From JAJZAM01 sp027391075 (GTDB lineage Bacteria > Actinomycetota > Acidimicrobiia > Acidimicrobiales > Palsa-688): 64,000 bases of DNA. Every line of letters starts with the position of its first letter. Position 1 is the first letter of the stretch. Location of the stretch: NCBI GenBank assembly GCA_027391075.1, contig DAHYHI010000106.1, forward strand, positions 1 to 64,000, in the 5' to 3' direction. The notes below the pieces were generated by a model. It searched no databases and was not told the origin of the DNA. It saw nothing but the letters and a program-made list of their open reading frames with translations. Made by a program: the position numbers and the translations under genes. Shown here in pieces: positions 1 through 7,711 of this stretch.

Positions 1-267
1 GTGGTTCGCCTTGAAATAATCCGTCCACAACACCCAAAGATGATGCTTGACCAGCTCGGCCCGCTCCTCCTTGATCAAAACAGCACGCGTCTTGAACACG
101 TTGTCATCAGAAGCATTGAACTTTTCCATACAAGCCTTCACTGACTCCGCCTCGATGCGAGCCTGAGCAGGGTCATACACACCGCACGGCAGATCACAAT
201 GCGCGCTCACCGCCACCGGCGCACGAAAAGAGTCAACGAAAGTCAACACACGAGCTACCAACACCAT
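1..267 (-). CDS. sodN: Nickel superoxide dismutase, 3' end cut by window edge
   Basis: Ni-dependent superoxide dismutase, which converts superoxide to O2 and H2O2. Eighty-nine codons are visible before the left edge; the family is about 115-150 residues. A 22-residue leader precedes HCDLPCGVYDPAQARIEAES (residues 23-42). This is the nickel hook: His23 becomes the new N-terminus after cleavage, and Cys24 and Cys28 are the thiolate ligands. Downstream come KACMEKFNASDDN and KEERAELVKHHLW, also typical of the family. The ATG at 267 has an AGGAG Shine-Dalgarno nine bases upstream. The cleaving peptidase sodX is divergent 56 bp away. GC content here (about 52% in the first 60 bases) is lower than in the neighbouring genes. 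Confidence 0.95.
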   Translation of the reverse strand, partial: MVLVARVLTFVDSFRAPVAVSAHCDLPCGVYDPAQARIEAESVKACMEKFNASDDNVFKTRAVLIKEERAELVKHHLWVLWTDYFKANH

Positions 268-306
268 TATCAGACGCTCCTAGTCTCTAGAGGGATTCGC
301 CCCCAC

Positions 307-312
307 ACCCTA
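307..312 (-). promoter_or_regulatory. Putative -10 (TAGGGT) for sodN
   Basis: TAGGGT on the minus strand lies 39 bases before the sodN ATG, consistent with a short leader that carries the AGGAG site. It shares its TA dinucleotide (311-312) with the oppositely oriented -10 of sodX. No good -35 is visible. Confidence 0.4.
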
Positions 313-316
313 CTCT
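311..316 (+). promoter_or_regulatory. Putative leaderless -10 (TACTCT) for sodX
   Basis: TACTCT sits seven bases before the sodX GTG with no Shine-Dalgarno in between. This is the TANNNT-N6-8-start arrangement seen at many unit heads in this window. Confidence 0.45.
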
Positions 317-323
317 GGACAAC

Positions 324-761
324 GTGCAACGCAGACGAAGTGTAACTGCGCTAAGACGCCTCATTGTCACGGGCGAGAGCATGCACCCCACCTTCCAACC
401 CGGCGACAGGCTCCTTATCGCACACCCAACCCTGCTGCGACCTATTAGGCCGGAACCGAACAGAGTGCGGCCCGGCGACGTGGTCGCGTTCTACGACCCT
501 CGCCAACCTCAGGGATCTCCAAGCAGGCGCCTCATGCTCAAACGCGTGCATGAAAGGCGACACGGCGCGCTCGACCTGAGAGGTGACAATCCCAGCGAGA
601 GCACGGACAGCCGGCACTTCGGTACGATCCGCGTAGCGGACATCGTCGGGATAGTCGTCTACCGCTACTACCCGGCTCAGCGGGTCGCATGGTGGCCGGG
701 CGACACCGAGAAGGGCAGCGCCGGGGGCGGCGAAGTGGGCTCACCTCCCCCAACCAGCTAG
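324..761 (+). CDS. sodX: Nickel-type superoxide dismutase maturation protease
   Basis: S26 (signal-peptidase I-like) serine protease of 145 residues, assigned to removing the SodN leader so that the His of the nickel hook is exposed. The nucleophile is Ser19 in GESMHPTF and the general base is Lys73 in LMLKRV. A GDNPSESTDSRHFG signature follows near residue 87. No membrane anchor is visible, which fits a cytoplasmic processing enzyme rather than a secretion peptidase. It is divergent from sodN. Its TAG stop overlaps the stop of the convergent GNAT gene, the two stop codons sharing two bases. Confidence 0.93.
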   Translation: MQRRRSVTALRRLIVTGESMHPTFQPGDRLLIAHPTLLRPIRPEPNRVRPGDVVAFYDPRQPQGSPSRRLMLKRVHERRHGALDLRGDNPSESTDSRHFGTIRVADIVGIVVYRYYPAQRVAWWPGDTEKGSAGGGEVGSPPPTS

Positions 762-1393
762 GCGCTGGAGACGATCCAACGCTCCAAGAACTCGCTGCGG
801 CGCTCCACCCAGTCTTCGGCGGTTATGGCGTAGCGTACGTGGTCCTCCCAGCGGCCGTTTATCTCCAAGTACCGAAGCGCCGTGCCCTCGTTGCGGAGCC
901 CGACCTTCTCGGCTACACGATGACTCGGCGCGTTGCGGGGGATTATCGACGCCTGCACCCTGTGCAATCCGAGATCCTCGAAAGCGAACCGGCAGATCAC
1001 CACGAGGGCCTCCGGGGTGTAGGAGTTCCCTGCGAGCGCCTCGTCCATCCAATAGCCGACATAGGCGTTCTGGTAGGGGCCCCGCTGGACTGAGGATAGG
1101 TTGATCTCACCGGCGAAACGGTCCCGTGTCGGACCGACGAAGATTCCGAAACCGTACCCGGAGCCGAGTTGGCGTTCCCTCTCCCTCGCACCGCAGCGGA
1201 AGGCGAACACCCGCCGGTCCTGCGTGGCGTCGGGCTGGCCGGGTATGGGCATCGGCTCCCACTTCACCAACCAGTCCCGCGCCCGGATCCGGACCTCCCG
1301 CCAAGCCTCGAAATCCCCCGCTACCAAAGGTCGCAACATCACCCGCTTGCCCATCAAGGCCAGCGGGTGACGCACCGAGGGCGGCCAGCTCAC
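758..1393 (-). CDS. GNAT N-acetyltransferase, RimJ/RimL type
   Basis: Acetyl-CoA-dependent N-acetyltransferase of 211 residues, possibly acting on ribosomal or other protein N-termini; the substrate is not determinable here. The N-terminal LRPLVAGDFEAWREVR and the later VGYWMDEALAGNSYTPEAL and HRVQASIIPRNAPSHRVAEK are the usual RimJ-like blocks, including the acetyl-CoA loop. The GTG at 1393 overlaps the TGA of the upstream aminotransferase by four bases (GTGA), which indicates translational coupling. An open frame extends further upstream, but it lies antiparallel to nothing useful and within the aminotransferase gene, so I reject that longer start. The 3' end overlaps sodX convergently. Confidence 0.85.
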   Translation of the reverse strand: MSWPPSVRHPLALMGKRVMLRPLVAGDFEAWREVRIRARDWLVKWEPMPIPGQPDATQDRRVFAFRCGARERERQLGSGYGFGIFVGPTRDRFAGEINLSSVQRGPYQNAYVGYWMDEALAGNSYTPEALVVICRFAFEDLGLHRVQASIIPRNAPSHRVAEKVGLRNEGTALRYLEINGRWEDHVRYAITAEDWVERRSEFLERWIVSSA

Positions 1394-2469
1394 CTGCCCA
1401 GAATCTTCGCTAGAGCCCCGAGGAGTAGCGTTACGTTCGCCATGCGGGCGGTGTTGCCCATACATCCGATACGCCACACCCGCCCGGCCCACTCGCCAAC
1501 ACCCCCTCCTATCTCGATCCCGTACTGATCGAGCAGGGATCGCCGAACCGCCGCGTCGTCGACGCCATCTGGGACTAAGACCGTCGTCAGCTCGGGCAGT
1601 CGGTGCCCTTCGGTCGCCCACAGCTTAAAGCCGAGCTCCTCGAGCCCGTCCTGGAGGGCCCTGCCGCAGGACCGGTGACGTTGCCATGCGGCGTCGAGGC
1701 CTTCATCGAGGACCGCCCCCAGGCCTGCATGCAGTGAAAATATCATGGCTATCGGAGCAGTGTGATGATATTTCCGTGTTGCTCCTGACGTGTAGTCACC
1801 GATCATGCCCAAATCGAGGTACCAGCTTTGGGGTGTCGGAACCCGGCGTTGCCTTGCCCGCTCGTTCATCGTGAACGGCGACAGACCCGGCGAGACGCCC
1901 AGGCATTTCTGCGTGCCGCTGTAGGCGATGTCCACACCCCACCCGTCGACGTCAACGGGGATCCCGCCGAGCGACGTGACGCAGTCCGCGAGCACTAGCG
2001 CGTCGCGCTTTCCTTCGGCGACCGAGGCCACGTCGTTCTCGACTCCGGTGCTCGTCTCGGCGTGCACGAGGGCTATCAGCTTCGGCGAGGGGTGGGCGTC
2101 TAGCAGGGCCTGGGGATCGAGCGGTGTACCCCAGGCGGCCTCGACCCGCACGACCCGGGCCCCGCAGCGGCTGGCAACGTCACACATCCTCTCCCCGAAG
2201 AGTCCGTTAACTCCGATCACCACCACGTCCCCGGGGCCGACGGTGTTGACGAACGCCGCTTCCATTCCCGCCGAGCCGGTCCCCGACACTGGCAGGGTCA
2301 GCGGGTTCGCCGTCTGCCAGACCTGGCGGAGCCTGTCGATAGTCTCGTCCAAAACGGCGATGAACTCCGGGTCGAGGTGGCCGAGCATCGGCCGGCAGAA
2401 GGCCGCAGTCGCCTCAGGGTAGGGGTTGCAGGGGCCGGGCCCCATCAGGACGCGATCGCTTAGAACCAT
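1390..2469 (-). CDS. Class V PLP aminotransferase (serine-pyruvate / alanine-glyoxylate type)
   Basis: 359-residue fold-type I PLP enzyme of the alanine-glyoxylate / serine-pyruvate aminotransferase family; the exact amino donor cannot be read from sequence. GPGPCNPYPEA at the N-terminus is the family substrate loop. SGTGSAGMEAA (about 62-72) contacts PLP phosphate, ADCVTSLGG (161-169) supplies the PLP Asp, and SGTQKCLG carries the Schiff-base Lys188. First gene of a two-gene unit with the GNAT protein. A TACGAT hexamer seven bases before the ATG marks a probable leaderless start. Confidence 0.9.
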   Translation of the reverse strand: MVLSDRVLMGPGPCNPYPEATAAFCRPMLGHLDPEFIAVLDETIDRLRQVWQTANPLTLPVSGTGSAGMEAAFVNTVGPGDVVVIGVNGLFGERMCDVASRCGARVVRVEAAWGTPLDPQALLDAHPSPKLIALVHAETSTGVENDVASVAEGKRDALVLADCVTSLGGIPVDVDGWGVDIAYSGTQKCLGVSPGLSPFTMNERARQRRVPTPQSWYLDLGMIGDYTSGATRKYHHTAPIAMIFSLHAGLGAVLDEGLDAAWQRHRSCGRALQDGLEELGFKLWATEGHRLPELTTVLVPDGVDDAAVRRSLLDQYGIEIGGGVGEWAGRVWRIGCMGNTARMANVTLLLGALAKILGR

Positions 2470-2476
2470 GCCTCAG

Positions 2477-2482
2477 ATCGTA
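2477..2482 (-). promoter_or_regulatory. Putative leaderless -10 (TACGAT) for class V aminotransferase
   Basis: TACGAT, a seven-base spacer, then ATG at 2469. No purine-rich ribosome site is present between them. Confidence 0.5.
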
Positions 2483-2548
2483 GGCAATAGCGCGAGCCTG
2501 CGCCGGTCCGCCCGAAGAGGTCCCCCCGCTCCGCTTGGGGTAAACCCC

Positions 2549-3487
2549 TCAGCGGTTGATGCTCGCGGCCAGACCGTCGAGGATGTCCGCTTCGCTGGTA
2601 AGGCACACGTCGAAGCCGAAACGGGCCATCACCTCGCCTAGCACGACCGCCCCTCCCACTATGACATCCGCACGCCCGTCCTCCACCCCCGGCACGCTTC
2701 GACGTTGATCGGCTGTCATCGCCGCCAGCGTCGAGCGGATCCTCTCAACGGCGCTCCGAGAGAGCGCGTAGTGGTGAAGCCGGTGCCGTTCAGTCCCGTC
2801 GATCCCCTGGTCTGTCGCCGCCATGCACGCTACGGTGCCGGCGAGGCCGATCATCGCATTCGCCTGCGACAGCTGGGGGACTTCGAGCAGTGCAGCGTCA
2901 ATCTGGCGGTGCACGTAGAGCTTTGCCGCTTCGAGCTCGTCGGCGGTCGGCGGGTCCGAAACCAAGAAGCGTTCCGTAAGCCTGACGCAACCTACGTCCA
3001 TCGAGTACACCCCTGTCGGGCCGGCATGTACGTCGGATCCGACTATGAGCTCGGTCGAGCCACCCCCGATGTCGACCACCAGGACCGGACCTTGCACCGC
3101 GCCGAGGCCTAGAAGGGCGCCGGCGAACGACAAGCGACCCTCCTCTGACCCGTCGAGCAGCTCCGGCCGGGCGCCCAGAACGGACTCGGCAGCGTCGAAG
3201 AACTCATCCCGGTTGGCGGCGTCACGGGCCGCCGAGGTCGCCGTCACCCGCAGGGCGCGAACCCCGTGCCTGTCAAGGAGACCCCGGTAGGCGCCAAGCG
3301 CTGCCACGGTCCTAGCGATCGCTGCCGGGTCCAATCGTCCATCGCGGTCGACGCCGGCTCCGAGACGGGTAATACGGTTGACCCGCTCTAGGGTAGTGCC
3401 GTCGGTGTCAGCTATGAGCAGTCGGGTCGAGTTCGTCCCGCAGTCGATCGCAGCCACCGGGCCAGCCGGGTGCACTCCGACAGTCAC
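2549..3487 (-). CDS. ppx: Ppx/GppA phosphatase (exopolyphosphatase family)
   Basis: 312-residue ASKHA-fold phosphatase that hydrolyses polyphosphate or pppGpp. AAIDCGTNSTRLLI is the phosphate-1 motif. VVDIGGGSTELIVG (about 130-143) is phosphate-2. GLAGTVACMAA and DVIVGGAVVLGEVM follow as the later nucleotide-binding elements. The length matches the short actinobacterial Ppx class. The GTG at 3487 overlaps the DUF501 stop by GTGA. DUF501-ppx is a conserved actinobacterial pair, normally directly downstream of eno-ftsB. Confidence 0.9.
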   Translation of the reverse strand: MTVGVHPAGPVAAIDCGTNSTRLLIADTDGTTLERVNRITRLGAGVDRDGRLDPAAIARTVAALGAYRGLLDRHGVRALRVTATSAARDAANRDEFFDAAESVLGARPELLDGSEEGRLSFAGALLGLGAVQGPVLVVDIGGGSTELIVGSDVHAGPTGVYSMDVGCVRLTERFLVSDPPTADELEAAKLYVHRQIDAALLEVPQLSQANAMIGLAGTVACMAATDQGIDGTERHRLHHYALSRSAVERIRSTLAAMTADQRRSVPGVEDGRADVIVGGAVVLGEVMARFGFDVCLTSEADILDGLAASINR

Positions 3488-4020
3488 GAGCCCCAAGCCC
3501 CGGCGGCACGACCGTTGCCGGCGACAGCGATATCTCCGCGATCGGCACTGCCGAGCCGGCCGGCGACCCAAAGCCCGACCGGGTCCGGGCCGCCTACCAA
3601 GAACCACGCGTAGTGCGCGTGAAGGCACTTGACGCCCCGGCGCGTCCCCCCGACACCCCCTTTGGGCAGCGGACCGCCCCACCCCGGCGGCATCTCCGCT
3701 TGGCGTTCGGCTTCGTAGGTCCTGTGCGCCGTCTCGATAGAAGCGGAGCTCACGGCTTTCTCCGCTTCACGCACACCGCCGGCCGCTTCGAGACGGTCGA
3801 CGGCTTTGCGCTCGGCCGGACCGACGAGCCAGAACCTCGTGGGCATCGGCGTGCCGTTGCGAAGCACCGGAGCGTTGTGGATGACTAACGGCAGGCCCGA
3901 GGCGTCTCGGAGGGCCACGGCGAACTCCCCGAGCGGTTCCCGACCGAGGAGTCTGGTCACGACCGCTCTGTCGTCGGTGAGGTCCGCACGGCCAGCCGAG
4001 GTCACCTCCGTGGGCGTCAA
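3484..4020 (-). CDS. DUF501 family protein
   Basis: Conserved actinobacterial protein of unknown function. Recognised by LLGREPLGEFAVALR, PLVIHNAPVLRNGTPMPTRF and the cysteine/histidine segment GVKCLHAHYAWFLVGGPDPV, after which the protein ends in a Gly/Ala-rich tail. I chose TTG at 4020, which overlaps the coxG stop by TTGA (178 residues). GTG at 4005 and ATG at 4053 are alternatives. It is coupled to ppx downstream. In other actinobacteria it follows ftsB; here eight cox-type genes intervene. Confidence 0.85.
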   Translation of the reverse strand: MTPTEVTSAGRADLTDDRAVVTRLLGREPLGEFAVALRDASGLPLVIHNAPVLRNGTPMPTRFWLVGPAERKAVDRLEAAGGVREAEKAVSSASIETAHRTYEAERQAEMPPGWGGPLPKGGVGGTRRGVKCLHAHYAWFLVGGPDPVGLWVAGRLGSADRGDIAVAGNGRAAGAWGS

Positions 4021-4754
4021 TCCCCGGCGCGCCTGGAGCGGCGGACGAGCCAAGCCAACACGACAGCGACGACTACGGCTAGCGGAGCGAAGCGCTTCAT
4101 CGTGGAACCGCCGGCTACGGCGAGCAGGTCGAGAGGCTCCGCCTCGGGGGCGTCAATACGGCGCGGCCCCGTCGGCTCCTTCGAGGGGCCCGCTCCGTCG
4201 GAGCTGACCTTGGAGTCCTCGCGGGACTCCGCCGAGGCGGTCTGCTCCGGCGAGGGCTCTCCGCCCTGCGACGCCGACGTGGCGGGGCCTTGAGCGCTGG
4301 GCTCGTCTCGTCCGGCGGCCAGGTCAGCCTCGAGCGCGTCGACGAACTGGCCGATCAGCTTCGAGCTGACGTCGGCGAGGACTCCCCTGCCGAACTGGGC
4401 CACCTTTCCTGTCACGGTAAGTTCGGTCGCGACGGTCACCTTGGTGGCGTCGCCGTCGGCCAGCATCGTCGCCGTGATCAGAGCGCTGGCGTTGCCCTGA
4501 CCTCTCGTGTCCCGGCCTGTGGCCTTGAGCACCACCTTGCCGGCTGCTTCGTCTTTCTCCACGAAGGTCGCCGTGCCCTTGTACTGGGCTGTGATCGGCC
4601 CGACCTTGACTTTCACCACGCCCCGGTACTCGTCGCCCTCGACTTCTTGGAGTTGAGCTCCGGGTAGCATCGGTGCGATCCGCTCCACGTCTGTGAGCAC
4701 CTTCCACGCGTCGGCTACTGGAACCGCGACTCGGAACTCGTTGTTCAACTCCAT
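4017..4754 (-). CDS. coxG: CoxG-like SRPBCC protein with C-terminal membrane anchor
   Basis: 245-residue START/SRPBCC domain protein of the CO-dehydrogenase subunit G family, thought to help anchor or assemble the molybdenum hydroxylase at the membrane. The N-terminal NEFRVAVPVADAWKVLTDVE and LPGAQLQEVEG are the family start, and GRGVLADVSSKLIGQF ends the domain near residue 145. A Ser/Glu-rich linker follows. A hydrophobic helix (FAPLAVVVAVVLAWLV, about 221-237) with a positive tail comes last. It overlaps the MobA-like gene by 10 bases and is the last cox-type gene of the operon. Confidence 0.85.
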   Translation of the reverse strand: MELNNEFRVAVPVADAWKVLTDVERIAPMLPGAQLQEVEGDEYRGVVKVKVGPITAQYKGTATFVEKDEAAGKVVLKATGRDTRGQGNASALITATMLADGDATKVTVATELTVTGKVAQFGRGVLADVSSKLIGQFVDALEADLAAGRDEPSAQGPATSASQGGEPSPEQTASAESREDSKVSSDGAGPSKEPTGPRRIDAPEAEPLDLLAVAGGSTMKRFAPLAVVVAVVLAWLVRRSRRAGD

Positions 4755-5335
4755 CTGGTCAGATCCTCTCTAGTGTCGATATCGGCTGGCTCTCCTACGC
4801 AGGGTACTTCCTCGACCAGGTCAGGCCGATTTTTGATCAGGCCCCTTGCGCCCTCGTCGCCGGCTGCGGGCAGAAGCTCCCACACTGTCGAGGACAGCCT
4901 GACGGGGTTGCGTCGTCTACCATTGTAGATGGCTACCGCAATAGGGCTCGAAGAAGCGGCCACCGACCGCCACGCTTCGGCTCCGATCAAGGGCTGGTCG
5001 CCGAGTCCCACCACGACCGCTTCTAGACCGGCCTGACGGGCCTTAGAGACAGCCGTCCGCAAAGACGACGCCTGACCTGAGCGCCACTGCTCGTTGGCGA
5101 TGCTGACGACCCCGGAGGGCAGAGCACCTGCAAGGTCGGCCGCCCCGGTGACCACCCAAACAGGCCCGATGTCCGCCTCGAGAGCAGCTACCACGGACCA
5201 CCACACCACGGGGCGCCCGTGCAGGCCGGCCAGCAGCTTGTGGCCGGCATCCTCGCCGGGATTGAACCGGCTTCCCGCCCCCGCAGCGAGTATCACAGCA
5301 GCGGTCCCTGCAAGCGGACGGGCTTCGACTGTCAC
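4745..5335 (-). CDS. MobA/MocA-like nucleotidyltransferase (Mo-cofactor cytidylyl/guanylyltransferase type)
   Basis: 196-residue NTP-transferase with the signature VILAAGAGSRFN and a later VVGLGDQPLIG metal-site loop. In CO dehydrogenase clusters this family converts molybdopterin to molybdopterin cytosine dinucleotide, the cofactor of the large subunit. Membership in the family is clear; CTP specificity is inferred from context. The GTG at 5335 overlaps the XdhC-C stop by GTGA. It is a MocA homologue in an operon that encodes no cofactor-binding large subunit. Confidence 0.85.
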   Translation of the reverse strand: MTVEARPLAGTAAVILAAGAGSRFNPGEDAGHKLLAGLHGRPVVWWSVVAALEADIGPVWVVTGAADLAGALPSGVVSIANEQWRSGQASSLRTAVSKARQAGLEAVVVGLGDQPLIGAEAWRSVAASSSPIAVAIYNGRRRNPVRLSSTVWELLPAAGDEGARGLIKNRPDLVEEVPCVGEPADIDTREDLTRWS

Positions 5336-6156
5336 CGGTCGGTCGACAACGCCCTGTCAGCGTGAATCGGACCTGCCTGGTCACGCAGCGACTGGGGATG
5401 CCGGCCGGCGCGCAGAGCGATGATCTCGCCGCAGATGGCGATGGCGGTCTCCTCGGGGGTGCGAGCCCCGAGGTCCAGGCCGATCGGCGCCATGATCCGC
5501 GCCAGGTCCGCTTCTTCGACGCCGGCAGCCCTTAGGCGCTCGTTGCGCTCGTCGGTGGTCCGCCTTGAACCCATAGCACCGAGGTAGCCGACCGACGTAG
5601 CAAGAGCTGCGACTATGGCCGGCACGTCGAACTTCGGGTCGTGGGTCAGCACGCACACCACATCGCGGGGTCCAAGGGTGGGCCCAACCTCGCCGAGATA
5701 GCGGTCAGGCCAGGAGACGACCACATCGTCGGCCTGAGGGAAGCGTGCCCTGGTGGCAAAGACAGGTCGGGCGTCGCAGACCGTCACCCTGTAGCCGAGC
5801 ACCTTGGCCACCTTGACCAGGGCGGCGGTGAAGTCGACGGCTCCGAAGATGACCATCTTCGGTGGCGCAGCGAACGACTCGATGAACACCGACACTGCCC
5901 TCTCGCGTGCCTCGCCGTGGAGACCGTAGTGGCGTGTCACGCTGATACCGGCTGCTAACTCTCCCAGCACGTCGCGTCGAACCACCCGGTCCAAGTCGGG
6001 GTTGCCGAGCGATCCAAGGACCTCTTCGGGCGGTCCTGGACGCACGACGAGCTTAGAGCCGAGCATTTCGGGGGGTCCCTCTATAACCTCTGCCAGAGCG
6101 ACCGGCCTTTCCGAACGTATGTCGCCGGCCAGCACCTCGAACATGGAGGTCACCAT
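5332..6156 (-). CDS. XdhC/CoxI C-terminal (Rossmann) protein
   Basis: 274-residue XdhC-type maturation factor that protects the molybdenum cofactor, aids its sulfuration and delivers it to molybdenum hydroxylases. The Rossmann block runs from KMVIFGAVDFTAALVKVAK through VCVLTHDPKFDVPAI to GYLGAMGSRRTTDERNERL, and ends with the family LDLGARTPEETAIAICGEI. ATG at 6156 overlaps the upstream stop (ATGGTGA); ATG at 6144 is possible. In many bacteria the N- and C-terminal XdhC domains form one protein; here they are two adjacent genes. Confidence 0.88.
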   Translation of the reverse strand: MVTSMFEVLAGDIRSERPVALAEVIEGPPEMLGSKLVVRPGPPEEVLGSLGNPDLDRVVRRDVLGELAAGISVTRHYGLHGEARERAVSVFIESFAAPPKMVIFGAVDFTAALVKVAKVLGYRVTVCDARPVFATRARFPQADDVVVSWPDRYLGEVGPTLGPRDVVCVLTHDPKFDVPAIVAALATSVGYLGAMGSRRTTDERNERLRAAGVEEADLARIMAPIGLDLGARTPEETAIAICGEIIALRAGRHPQSLRDQAGPIHADRALSTDR

Positions 6157-6467
6157 TCGACCGGTTCTACCAGGACCGATATGACACCACCGCAGGTGAG
6201 CCCCACCGCGAACGCCTCGTCGTCGGAGTAACCGAAGGTGCACAGCTTCGGCGTTCCCGTACCTTCGAGCACTGCGAGAGCTTCGCTCACGACGGCCCCT
6301 TCGACGCAACCGCCTGACACTGATCCTGCCACTTCCCCGCTCTCGGATACGGCCATAGCAGCCCCGGGCAGTCTCGGCCCGGACCCTTCGACTGCTACTA
6401 CCCGAGCGAGGGCCACCCTCTTGCCCTGCGCCTGCCAGCGTTCGATGTCATCCAAGATCTCTTTCAC
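6150..6467 (-). CDS. XdhC/CoxI N-terminal domain protein
   Basis: 105-residue protein corresponding to the XdhC_CoxI domain alone. It carries VVAVEGSGPRLPGAAMAV, GSVSGGCVEGAVVSEA with the conserved Cys, and LTCGGVISVLVEPV. It should act with the separate C-terminal XdhC protein encoded next. I prefer GTG at 6467 because AGGTG stands eight bases upstream and this start leaves a 19-base gap to coxE. A longer frame would run into coxE. Confidence 0.85.
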   Translation of the reverse strand: MKEILDDIERWQAQGKRVALARVVAVEGSGPRLPGAAMAVSESGEVAGSVSGGCVEGAVVSEALAVLEGTGTPKLCTFGYSDDEAFAVGLTCGGVISVLVEPVEW

Positions 6468-6486
6468 GGCGACCGCACCTTCTTCG

Positions 6487-7638
6487 TTAGGCCCGGGCTC
6501 GACCGGGCGTCCTGGCTTGGCCGACGACGAGACGGGCAAGCTGTTGTAGCGAGGATACCGAGTGTCCCTCGACGAACACGTCTACGTAGGCGAGGGCGGC
6601 TGCCATCCCGCGTGCAAGAGGAGCGTAACCCGGTGTCGCCTTGAGTGGGTTGACCCATATAACTTTGTGAGCGACCCGCGCGAGGCGGGCCATCTCTGCG
6701 TCCATCACCTCAGGGTCACCCCGGTCCCACCCGTCGGAGCAGATCACTACCACCGCGCCCCTGGCCATGCCTCTCACACCCCACTTCTGGTTGAACTCGC
6801 CGATGCTCTCACCGAGGCGGGTACCGCCAGACCAGTCCGGGACGGCGCAAGCAACCTGGCGTAAAGCTGCTTCAGGGTCGGATTTCGCCATTTGCCTGGT
6901 GACCCTGCTCAGACGGGTGCCGACGGTGAAAACCTCGACACTGCCCGCCCGCCGGGAGGAGACAGCCGCGTGAGCGAATCGTGCCATCGCCCTTGCGTAG
7001 GAGTCCATGCTGCCCGACACGTCGAGTATGAAGACCATCTTGCGGGGACGTTCCACCTGCTCCCGCCAAGCCCTGCGAATGGGGGTCCCACCGTGGCGAA
7101 TGTTGTCCCGCATCGTCGAGCGCAGATCCGGGTACCGCCCGGCGCGACGCCTCGACGGCCGGGTACGCCTAGAAGGTCGAAGATCGGTCGTCACCTTCAT
7201 CGCGGAGATAAGGCGGTTCGCTTCTATCCACTCCTCCTCACTCAGACCCGACAGGTCCCGGTCGGCGAGAACCTCGACTGACGACCAGCGCAGTGCCTTC
7301 ACGTCTCCGTCCGCCTCTGACATCTCGTCCTCGGCGGCTGGGTCGCTTTCATCGTCGTCAAGAGCAACGGTGACAGACTGGTGAACCTCAGTGAGAACGG
7401 CCGGCGCCCCGACACCGCCCCAGAACGCAGCGAACACCCGCCGGTAGACGTCGACATCTTCGGGACGGCGAACGAGGGTTGCCATGCCCGCCCAGTACAG
7501 CCGCTCAGGGTTCTCCAATCCCACGAGACCCGCCGCTTCCGCAAAAGTGATGACGGCCCCGGTGGGTACTGCCACGCCTGACGCTCTCAGCGCCCCAGCG
7601 AACCCGGCAAAAAGACGGCTGGGATCGGCCCCTGTCAC
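6487..7638 (-). CDS. coxE: CoxE-like VWA domain protein
   Basis: 383-residue von Willebrand A protein that works with the AAA+ ATPase CoxD; the pair is implicated in maturing the Mo-S-Cu centre of CO dehydrogenase. The N-terminal 150 residues are helical, with an acidic stretch (ALDDDESDPAAEDE). An Arg-rich linker (PSRRTRPSRRRAG) follows. The VWA domain starts at FILDVSGSMDS, with MIDAS residues Asp206, Ser208 and Ser210. GTG at 7638 is the start. Orthologues lie next to coxD, as here. Confidence 0.9.
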   Translation of the reverse strand: MTGADPSRLFAGFAGALRASGVAVPTGAVITFAEAAGLVGLENPERLYWAGMATLVRRPEDVDVYRRVFAAFWGGVGAPAVLTEVHQSVTVALDDDESDPAAEDEMSEADGDVKALRWSSVEVLADRDLSGLSEEEWIEANRLISAMKVTTDLRPSRRTRPSRRRAGRYPDLRSTMRDNIRHGGTPIRRAWREQVERPRKMVFILDVSGSMDSYARAMARFAHAAVSSRRAGSVEVFTVGTRLSRVTRQMAKSDPEAALRQVACAVPDWSGGTRLGESIGEFNQKWGVRGMARGAVVVICSDGWDRGDPEVMDAEMARLARVAHKVIWVNPLKATPGYAPLARGMAAALAYVDVFVEGHSVSSLQQLARLVVGQARTPGRARA

Positions 7639-7711
7639 CCTCGAAGCCCCCCGGAACCGAACAGCGCACCTGCGACTTCAGGCCGCACCGCAACCCTGTC
7701 AGCGGCGGCTC

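Noticed and set aside
758..1621. Longer GNAT frame beginning at 1621
   Set aside because: The first 76 codons are an Arg-rich shadow of the aminotransferase; the GTGA overlap at 1393 gives the natural start.
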